DNA of 27,573 nt. It comes from an uncultured Oscillospiraceae bacterium (GTDB lineage Bacteria; Bacillota; Clostridia; Oscillospirales; Oscillospiraceae). The notes under the pieces were generated by a model. The model was not told the DNA's origin. It saw only the letters and a list, made by a program, of their open reading frames with translations, and ran no database searches. Positions 22,415-27,573 of the stretch are shown here, piece after piece. Positions within the stretch are counted from its first letter, which is position 1. Each line of letters opens with the position of its first letter. The stretch spans positions 1 through 27,573 of the forward strand of contig CAKTOB010000030.1 in NCBI GenBank assembly GCA_934589525.1, given 5' to 3'. The position numbers and the translations under genes were made by a program.

Positions 22415-23845
22415 ATGGATAAAGAAGAACTGTACCAATCAATTGAAGCCAAAAAAGAGGAAATCCTCTCTTTGAGCGATAAAATCTGGGACTATGCGGA
22501 GCTTTCCATGCTGGAAACCCGGTCCACCAAGGCTTATGTGGAGCTTTTGAAGGTCGAGGGCTTTCAGGTAGAGGAAAACCTCTGCGGCATTCCCACCGCC
22601 TTTTCCGGAACCTACGGCTCCGGTTCCCCTAAAATCGGCATTTTGGGCGAGTATGATGCTCTTTCCGGCCTGTCCCAAGAGCCGGGGGTGGCCGAGAAGA
22701 AGCCCCTGGTGGAGGACGGCTGCGGCCAGGGCTGCGGACACAATCTTCTGGGCGCAGCCTCTCTGGCGGCGGCCATTGCGGTCAAAGATGCCATTGCGGC
22801 GGGGAAGCTCCAAGGTACAGTGACCTTCTACGGCTGCCCCGGAGAAGAGGGCTGCGCCGGAAAGACCTTTATGGCCCGGGACGGCCTGTTCCGGGACCTG
22901 GATGCGGCCATAACCTGGCACCCGGGCTCCACCAACGAGGTCACCACCGGCTCCAATGCCGCCTGCCTGCAAATGGTCTATGAGTTTGCCGGCACTGCGG
23001 CCCATGCCGCCGGAAATCCCTGGGAGGGCCGGTCTGCCCTGGACGGGGCGGAGCTTATGAACGTGGGCGTTCAGTTCCTCCGGGAGCACATGGAGCCCGG
23101 ATGCTCCATCCACTATTCCATTGCCGATGCCGGGGGCATTTCGCCCAACGTGGTCCAGCCCAAGGCCAAGCTTATATACATGGTCCGGGCCCGGACCGTC
23201 CGGAAGGCCAAGGCCTTGCTGGAGCGGGTCAATGACATTGCCCGGGGTGCGGCCCTGATGTCCGGCACCGCCGTGACCTGGCACCAGCTGGACGGCACCT
23301 CCGACACCCTGTCCAATACGGTATTGGAGCAGCTGCTCTATGACAATCTGGTGGAGGCCCCGCTGCCGGAGTATACCCGGGAGGAATGGGCCTTTGCCGC
23401 CGCCCTGCGGGGAACCTATCCCCACGAGGGTCTGCCCGGGGAGGGCGTGGATACAAACCCGGTGCTGAAAAAGCAGATCCGGGCGCTGTCCCAGGAGGGA
23501 ACCAAAGATATTAACGATTTCGTGGTGCCCTATTACCCCGCCGCCTCCTACAGCCCCGGCTCTACGGATGTGGGCGATGTCAGCTGGTTGACCCCCACGG
23601 CCCAGTTCACCGCCGCCACCTGGACCTCCCAGGTCCCCGGCCACAGCTGGCAAGTGGTGTCTACGGGAAAAACCGGCCTTGCCTACAAGGGCCTGCTCTA
23701 CGCCGCCAAGGTGCTGGCAGGAGCCGCTGCGGACCTGATGGAAAAGCCGGAGCTCCTGAAACAGGCCCGGGAAGAATTCTCGGAAACCGCCGCCGAGGGC
23801 TACGACTGCCCCATCGGCCCGGAGGTCGTGCCCTCCGCACAGTAA
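22415..23845 (+). CDS. M20 family amidohydrolase (AbgB-like)
   Basis: A 476-residue cytoplasmic metallo-amidohydrolase. Visible features: ILGEYDALSGLSQ, the metal-binding GCGQGCGHNLLGAA cluster, YGCPGEEGCAGKTFMARDGL with catalytic/metal Glu pair, ITWHPG (His ligand), the dimerisation-domain FAGTAAHAAGNPWEGRSALD and GGISPNVVQPKA. This pattern matches the p-aminobenzoyl-glutamate hydrolase subunit B group rather than IAA-amino-acid hydrolases; AbgB in E. coli works with a partner AbgA, absent here. It begins 1 base after the ATPase stop, so it is co-expressed with the importer. Probable job: cleave an imported N-acyl or amide-linked amino acid. The substrate is inference. Confidence 0.88.
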   Translation: MDKEELYQSIEAKKEEILSLSDKIWDYAELSMLETRSTKAYVELLKVEGFQVEENLCGIPTAFSGTYGSGSPKIGILGEYDALSGLSQEPGVAEKKPLVEDGCGQGCGHNLLGAASLAAAIAVKDAIAAGKLQGTVTFYGCPGEEGCAGKTFMARDGLFRDLDAAITWHPGSTNEVTTGSNAACLQMVYEFAGTAAHAAGNPWEGRSALDGAELMNVGVQFLREHMEPGCSIHYSIADAGGISPNVVQPKAKLIYMVRARTVRKAKALLERVNDIARGAALMSGTAVTWHQLDGTSDTLSNTVLEQLLYDNLVEAPLPEYTREEWAFAAALRGTYPHEGLPGEGVDTNPVLKKQIRALSQEGTKDINDFVVPYYPAASYSPGSTDVGDVSWLTPTAQFTAATWTSQVPGHSWQVVSTGKTGLAYKGLLYAAKVLAGAAADLMEKPELLKQAREEFSETAAEGYDCPIGPEVVPSAQ

Positions 23846-23855
23846 ATATGGATAC

Positions 23856-23887
23856 AAGGCCGTCTGCAAGCGCGCAGGCGGCCTTTG
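23856..23887 (+). terminator. Probable terminator of the importer/amidohydrolase operon
   Basis: AAGGCCGTCTGC (23856-23867) pairs with GCAGGCGGCCTT (23874-23885) with one G-U pair and a 6-base loop. The T tract is short (TTT then GTG), so termination may be incomplete. Confidence 0.65.
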
Positions 23888-23899
23888 TGCATCCCACAG

Positions 23900-23928
23900 T
23901 TGACACGGTGGTATTATTGGGATATAAT
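23900..23928 (+). promoter_or_regulatory. Consensus sigma-A promoter of the toxin-antitoxin operon
   Basis: TTGACA (23900-23905), a 17-base spacer, TATAAT (23923-23928): a perfect match in both hexamers and spacing. An imperfect inverted repeat (GGTATTA at 23910-23916, TACTACC at 23931-23937) brackets the -10 box and is a plausible antitoxin operator. Confidence 0.85.
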
Positions 23929-23956
23929 ATTACTACCAAGATAGGAGGCGTTTTCT

Positions 23957-24253
23957 ATGAGCCCAAACATTTCGATTCGGCCTTCAAAGGATATTCGCAC
24001 GAATTATGCCCAGATTTCCGCCCTGACCCGGCAAAATCCCGTGGCGATCACTGTCAACGGCAGGGAAGACACGGTGCTCCTCAGCCACGAGGATTTCCAG
24101 AACCAGCTGCGCTATATTGACGACCTGGAAGCGAAACTCCGGGTCTATTCCCATCTGGCCCAGGCCATGGACGATGTGAAGCTCGGCAGGGTGCAGTCTG
24201 CCGATGAGGCCTTTGGGGACATTCTGGGGGCCTTGGAGCATCTGGAAGTATGA
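23957..24253 (+). CDS. Type II antitoxin, Phd/YefM family
   Basis: A 98-residue protein. The N-terminal half has the Phd/YefM DNA-binding pattern: ISIRPSKDIRTNYAQISALT, then NPVAITVNGREDTVLLSHED and FQNQL, which form the strand-helix DNA-binding core. The C-terminal half is helical and charged (YIDDLEAKLRVYSHLAQAMD onward) and would wrap the toxin. It is preceded by AGGAGG and a consensus promoter, and overlaps the toxin gene by ATGA, so the antitoxin is made first. Antitoxins of this type normally repress their own promoter. Confidence 0.9.
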   Translation: MSPNISIRPSKDIRTNYAQISALTRQNPVAITVNGREDTVLLSHEDFQNQLRYIDDLEAKLRVYSHLAQAMDDVKLGRVQSADEAFGDILGALEHLEV

Positions 24254-24573
24254 GCTGTAAGGTGATTTTGACGGATACGGCCAAGTCGGACCTGCTGGAA
24301 ATCGCCCGGGGCGTTGCGGCGCTTTCCAAGGACAAAGCTCTGGCGGTGCGCTTTGTCCGGGAACTTCAGGAAGAGACAAAACGCCTGGAACAGTTCCCGG
24401 AGTCCGGCGCGGTGCCCAGGGACCGGGTGCTGAAAAGCAGCGGCTACCGCTTTCTGGTTCATGGAGACTATCTGCTGTTTTATCTCTATAAGAAAGAAGA
24501 GCAGGCGGCCTATGTAATGGCGGTGTTCAACGGAAAGCGGGATTATTTCCGGGTGATGAAAGACTTTTTGTAA
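24250..24573 (+). CDS. Type II toxin, RelE/ParE superfamily
   Basis: A 107-residue basic protein with the RelE/ParE fold signature: VILTDTAKSDLLEIARGVAA at the N-terminus, a helical region around LQEETKRLEQFPESGAVPRD, and the C-terminal strands YRFLVHGDYLLFYLYKKEE and AVFNGKRDYFRVM. The GYRFLV...YLLFY...RDYFRVM ending resembles the ParE/RelE group most often paired with Phd/YefM antitoxins. Whether it is an mRNA interferase (RelE/YoeB-like) or a gyrase poison (ParE-like) cannot be settled from sequence alone. Its ATG overlaps the antitoxin stop. Confidence 0.9.
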   Translation: MSCKVILTDTAKSDLLEIARGVAALSKDKALAVRFVRELQEETKRLEQFPESGAVPRDRVLKSSGYRFLVHGDYLLFYLYKKEEQAAYVMAVFNGKRDYFRVMKDFL

Positions 24574-24575
24574 GC

Positions 24576-24617
24576 TATTCGGGTATTGCCAAACCAGGCG
24601 ATGCCCGAATACTTTTT
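24576..24617 (+). terminator. Rho-independent terminator after the toxin gene
   Basis: A 15-base stem (TATTCGGGTATTGCC at 24576-24590 with GGCGATGCCCGAATA at 24597-24611, two G-U/wobble positions), a 6-base loop and TTTTT (24613-24617). It starts 2 bases after the stop codon. Confidence 0.9.
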
Positions 24618-24664
24618 GTATAGGGCGCCAAAGATTGTGGAATCCTACCCGTGAGGTGAGAAGC

Positions 24665-26089
24665 ATGTATTTTGGGGACCTGACCCATGGAAATATCCGG
24701 AAAATTTTTGAGGGGGCCGGGGACTTTATGGCCCGGGAGTTGCGTTGCGGGGCTTTTACCCTCTATGCCTATGCCATCGACGGCCTGACCTCCGGGGCGG
24801 ATACCTCGGAATATGTGTTTCGCCCCATTGCGGAAGAGCTGCGGGGGGAGACCATGGAGGCAATTTATCAACAGGCCCTGTGGGGAAGTGTGTATAACAG
24901 TGTGGCGGTGCCCTGCAAGGACTTGGAGGACGCGGCCCAAAAGCTGGTCAACGGCTTCTGCGTGGTGCTGTTTCCAGGGGTGGGGGCCATTGCCTTTGAG
25001 GTGAAAACCGGGGAAAAACGGGGCATTTCCGGCCCGGAGGTGGAAAACACCGTCAAAGGCCCCAAGGATGCCTTTGTTGAAACGGTCCGCACCAATACAA
25101 GCCTTCTGCGCCGGCATTTAAGATGTCCGGAGCTGCGGCTGTGGGAGACCCAGGTGGGGCGGCGGAGCCTGACCAATGTGACGGTGGTTTCCATAGAAGG
25201 GCTCACGAATCCGGAATTGGTTTCCAGAATGCGCAAAAGGCTGGAAACCCTGGACGTGGACGGCTTCCTGATGCCCTCCGCCGTGGAGGAATACGTCACC
25301 GGCTCCCGGAAAACCGCCTTTCCCCTGATCCAGTATACGGAGCGGGCGGATAAATTCTGCGCAGGACTCCTGGAGGGCCGGGTGGGGCTGCTGGTGGACG
25401 GGCTGCCCCTGGGGTATCTGGCCCCGGCGGACCTGGGCTATCTGATGGAAAGTCCGGAGGATTGGAGCCGGGATTATCTCAGTGCCTCCTGCCTGCGGGT
25501 GCTGCGCTATGGGGCGCTGCTGTTGAGTTTATTGCTCCCGGGGGTGGCCATCGCCCTGGGGGCCTATCACCAGGAGATGATCCCGCTGCCCTTGCTGCGG
25601 ACCATCATTGAGAGCAAAAAACAGGTGCCCTTTTCCGCTACGGCGGAGGTGCTGGGGCTGCTGGTGGCTTTTGAGCTGCTGCAGGAATCCGGCATCCATC
25701 TGCCTCAGGCCGTGGGCCAGTCGGTGTCCACCATCGGGGGCATCGTAGTGGGCACGGCGGCGGTGGATGCGGGACTGGTGTCTCCCGGGGCGCTGATCGT
25801 GGTGAGCATTGCCGGGGTCTGCGGCTTTGCGCTGCCCAACCGGGATCTGGCGGAGGCGGTACGGCTGTGGCGGTTCGGCTTGAGCCTGTTGGCGGCTGTA
25901 GGCGGGCTTTTGGGGCTTACCGTGGGGATTTGCCTTCTGGCGGGGCATCTGGCGGGACTGCGGTGCCTGGAGGTGCCCTATCTGGCGCCTTTTCACGCAG
26001 GGGGAAGCTCTATTTTGCGAAACCGCATGGTGGAGGACCGATTCAGGGATGGGCTTCTGCGCCCGGAGGATGGGAGAAAACAGAAATGA
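24665..26089 (+). CDS. GerA-type spore germination protein, A subunit
   Basis: A 474-residue germinant-receptor A subunit of the spore inner membrane. It has a long N-terminal hydrophilic domain (~1-275) and a C-terminal membrane domain with about five segments. Family features: VLFPGVGAIAFEVKTGEKRG, SGPEVENTVKGPKDAFVETV, the following RTNTSLLRRHL, LEGRVGLLVDGLPLGYLAPA, DLGYLMESPEDW, then LLSLLLPGVAIALGAYHQEM, the FSATAEVLGLLVAFELLQES region, STIGGIVVGTAAVDAGLVSP, and YLAPF near the end. The length is typical for GerAA. The start at 24665 is chosen for the GAGGTGAG just upstream; an in-frame TTG at 24635 lacks an RBS. It overlaps the next gene by ATGA. No spore-type (sigma-G) promoter could be identified with confidence in the short leader. 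Confidence 0.93.
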   Translation: MYFGDLTHGNIRKIFEGAGDFMARELRCGAFTLYAYAIDGLTSGADTSEYVFRPIAEELRGETMEAIYQQALWGSVYNSVAVPCKDLEDAAQKLVNGFCVVLFPGVGAIAFEVKTGEKRGISGPEVENTVKGPKDAFVETVRTNTSLLRRHLRCPELRLWETQVGRRSLTNVTVVSIEGLTNPELVSRMRKRLETLDVDGFLMPSAVEEYVTGSRKTAFPLIQYTERADKFCAGLLEGRVGLLVDGLPLGYLAPADLGYLMESPEDWSRDYLSASCLRVLRYGALLLSLLLPGVAIALGAYHQEMIPLPLLRTIIESKKQVPFSATAEVLGLLVAFELLQESGIHLPQAVGQSVSTIGGIVVGTAAVDAGLVSPGALIVVSIAGVCGFALPNRDLAEAVRLWRFGLSLLAAVGGLLGLTVGICLLAGHLAGLRCLEVPYLAPFHAGGSSILRNRMVEDRFRDGLLRPEDGRKQK

Positions 26090-26559
26090 ACAAGTGGTTG
26101 TGGGCCCTTTTGGCCCTGGGGGCCCTGCTCTGGAACCCGGCGGAGCCCAGGGACGTGGGGAAGCTGATCCCCGTGGAGCTGGTGCAGCTGTCCCGGGACT
26201 GGGATGGTGTGACGGTGCGGACGGATACGGGAAATAGGGGCTGGGGCGAAAATCTTGAAGAAGCAATGGAAGATTTAAAAAGGAAGGCCTCCGGGGAAAT
26301 TTTTCTGGAAACGGCGGAATATGTGCTGCTGACCGGGGACAAGGAGGCGTTCATCCCGGAGCTGAAACACTACTTTCGGCCGGGGACTCAGGTGTATGAA
26401 GCCCCCTATCTGGAGGACATGGAAGGGGCGGCGGCCTACCTGGGGCAGCACCGCCGGGAATCGCCTTTGTTCAGGATTCAAAACAAGGACCTGCCCCGGC
26501 TGATTCGGCAGAGAGGAGGACTATGCTTTGCGGACGGACAGACAGACCGGGAACCCTAA
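26086..26559 (+). CDS. Short GerAC-like protein (N-terminal domain only)
   Basis: A 157-residue protein in the position of GerAC. It has a hydrophobic N-terminus (WLWALLALGALLW) but no lipobox cysteine. Then come PRDVGKLIPVELVQLSRDWD and VTVRTDTG, GENLEEAMEDLKRKASGEIF, AEYVLLTGDKEAFIPELKHY and FRPGTQVYEAP. This order (strand, strand, TLEEALEDL-type helix, KVLLIG-type strand) resembles the first domain of GerAC proteins, which are normally ~350-400 residues with two further domains and a lipid anchor. So it is either a reduced GerAC or an unrelated protein in its place. It overlaps the A gene by 4 bases and the B-like gene by 32, and its RBS-to-stop region supplies the RBS for the next gene. 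Confidence 0.65.
   Translation: MNKWLWALLALGALLWNPAEPRDVGKLIPVELVQLSRDWDGVTVRTDTGNRGWGENLEEAMEDLKRKASGEIFLETAEYVLLTGDKEAFIPELKHYFRPGTQVYEAPYLEDMEGAAAYLGQHRRESPLFRIQNKDLPRLIRQRGGLCFADGQTDREP
26514..26530 (+). promoter_or_regulatory. RBS that fixes a TTG start for the GerAB-like gene
   Basis: AGGAGG (26514-26519) lies 8 bases before TTG (26528-26530). An ATG at 26523 in another frame is only 3 bases from the RBS and runs into a stop within about 50 bases, so the TTG is the credible start. Confidence 0.7.
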
Positions 26560-27364
26560 ATTTCCCGCGGTGATCTCCGCGGGACTGTTGCACACGGCGG
26601 CAGGAGGCACCTGGCCCGGAGTAGGGCTGCTGGCCCTGCTTGGGGCGGTGCTGCGAAGAATCCCGGGGGCAGGGCGATGCCACGAAGGCTGGGGAAAATA
26701 TGCACAGGGCCTGTGGAGTATTTTTGTGGCGGCCCAGGTGCTGAGCTGGACCGGCAGCTGCTGGGAGGATGGAGCCGCAGCGGTCTGGGCGCCTTCGGTG
26801 CTGCTGGCGGTGGCCCTGTGGCTGGCCGCCAAGGGGCCGGAAGCCCTGGGAAACGCCGCCGGGGTGCTGGGCCTTCTGCAGTTGGGCCTGGCCGGGGCGG
26901 TGCTGTTGACGGCGGTGGGGGAGATCCGACTTCAAAACCTGACACCTGGGCTGATCTGGCCCAGCGGGTGGCTGCTGGTCCTTTTGCTGCTGCCGGAGGA
27001 AGGGAAAAGAAAAAGCCTGGCAGCGCCCTGGGCGGTGCTTTGCAGCCTGGTGACGGTGGGGGTCCTGGGAGATGTGGGGGAGAAGGGCTTTTATGAGATG
27101 AGCAGGAGTATTTCTCTTTTTGGGGCGGTGAAACGCCTGGAAGCGCTGGCAGCCGTGGGCCTGACGGCGGGATTCGTCGTGCTGCTGGCAAAGCTTCTGG
27201 AACTGGCCTCGGCCGGGGGAAAATACTGGCCCGGGGCGGTGGCGGCCTATGTTCTCTTTCGAAGCGGGGTTCTGATCCCGGGCATCTATGCCGCGGGAAT
27301 CAGCGTGTTCATGTGGTGTGTGCTTCCGGCCTTTTTGCAGAACAAGAATAACGAAATTGTTTAG
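26528..27364 (+). CDS. GerAB-like spore germination permease subunit (short)
   Basis: A 278-residue, very hydrophobic protein with roughly eight transmembrane segments (for example ~14-36, 61-77, 84-101, 108-130, 146-160, 168-186, 203-225, 236-270). GerAB proteins are usually ~360 residues with ten segments and belong to the APC amino acid/polyamine superfamily, where they bind the germinant. The pattern MSRSISLFGAVKRLEALAAV followed by FVVLLAKLLELAS resembles the GerAB ISIGDFIxRLDAL region. The gene's place after the A and C-like genes supports the call. The start is TTG with a strong RBS. About 80 residues are missing relative to canonical GerAB, so its fold and ligand may differ. Confidence 0.65.
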   Translation: MRTDRQTGNPKFPAVISAGLLHTAAGGTWPGVGLLALLGAVLRRIPGAGRCHEGWGKYAQGLWSIFVAAQVLSWTGSCWEDGAAAVWAPSVLLAVALWLAAKGPEALGNAAGVLGLLQLGLAGAVLLTAVGEIRLQNLTPGLIWPSGWLLVLLLLPEEGKRKSLAAPWAVLCSLVTVGVLGDVGEKGFYEMSRSISLFGAVKRLEALAAVGLTAGFVVLLAKLLELASAGGKYWPGAVAAYVLFRSGVLIPGIYAAGISVFMWCVLPAFLQNKNNEIV

Positions 27365-27434
27365 AACAAAATGATGCATAAAAGCGTAAAAAGTCGGAAA
27401 AGAAATCTTTTTTAGGGAAATTCAAAAAAAGTGC

Positions 27435-27463
27435 TTGACAAATTCTGCATTTGATGTTAATAT
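27435..27463 (+). promoter_or_regulatory. Strong sigma-A-like promoter near the right edge
   Basis: TTGACA (27435-27440), a 17-base spacer, TAATAT (27458-27463), in an AT-rich stretch. The region from 27365 to the end contains no gene. Confidence 0.65.
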
Positions 27464-27573
27464 CATGAAGCTTTCAGCGGGAAGCCCCAACGAAAGCGGC
27501 TGCATCTTGTAAATTGAATAACGTAAAGACAAACTATAACACCTTGGACAATTAATGGAATTGTTTAAGCGTA
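27464..27573 (+). other. Leader-like sequence, possibly upstream of an rRNA gene
   Basis: It contains a stem GCTTTC (27471-27476 area)/GAAAGC and the repeated motifs CTTGTAAATTGAATAACG and CCTTGGACAATTAATGGA. Such CTTG-AAATTGAATAACG phrases are typical of rRNA operon leaders and spacers in Firmicutes. The window stops before any recognisable rRNA body. The final TTTAAGCGTA is only loosely like the start of a 23S gene, so I do not call an rRNA. Confidence 0.3.

Noticed and set aside
22439..23869. Long minus-strand open frame (476 codons) opposite the amidohydrolase gene
   Set aside because: Gly/His/Gln-rich composition typical of the antisense of a GC-rich gene, no family motifs, while the plus strand has clear M20 metal-binding motifs and operon spacing.
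1..27573. tRNA or complete rRNA genes
   Set aside because: I saw no cloverleaf with a GTTCGANTC-type T-arm and CCA end, and no conserved 16S, 23S or 5S core sequence on either strand, though a covariance-model scan was not possible here.

Overview
The window looks like the chromosome of a GC-rich, endospore-forming member of the Clostridia, probably an Oscillospiraceae-type gut bacterium. The grounds are GerA-type germination genes, a meso-diaminopimelate (dap) operon, Gram-positive lipoprotein signals, strong AAGGAGG ribosome binding sites, and dispersed palindromic repeats of a kind I associate with that group. The lineage is inference; the window holds no complete rRNA or tRNA gene to confirm it.

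Layout. 1-1943 (minus): an M42 metallo-aminopeptidase downstream of, and overlapping, a YdcF/DUF218 membrane protein. A compact divergent promoter region (1974-2044) with a shared inverted repeat separates these from 2082-4689 (plus): a large ParB-like/BMP-domain fusion protein and an overlapping metallophosphoesterase. An 80-bp miniature repeat follows, then a DUF2461 protein and the tight dapA-dapB-dapF-yesL-like cluster (5482-8502). A longer copy of the miniature repeat and a terminator close this block. 8820-9968 encodes an AraC-family regulator. After a repeat-rich gap come an ECF sigma/zinc-finger anti-sigma pair (10689-11845), more repeats, and a complete TrpXYZ-like ABC importer (12479-15319). 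A further repeat-rich gap precedes a second ECF sigma/anti-sigma pair on the minus strand (16076-18654); its anti-sigma is very large, with a duplicated DxNxDG domain. The largest repeat mosaic (about 18806-19620) is followed by a polar amino-acid ABC importer with an AbgB-like M20 amidohydrolase (19883-23845), a Phd/YefM-RelE/ParE toxin-antitoxin pair (23957-24573), and a GerA-type germinant receptor operon with unusually short second and third subunits (24665-27364). The last 210 bases hold a strong promoter and a leader-like sequence that may belong to an rRNA operon just beyond the edge.

Functional picture. Two importers (12-15 kb and 20-23.8 kb) feed amino-acid-like substrates, and the second is coupled to an intracellular amide hydrolase. 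The dap genes make lysine and the peptidoglycan cross-linker. Two membrane-tethered anti-sigma systems appear to be autoregulated through similar ECF-type promoters. The longer non-coding gaps are filled mainly by modular, mostly palindromic repeats rather than genes, and these are the most unusual content of the window.
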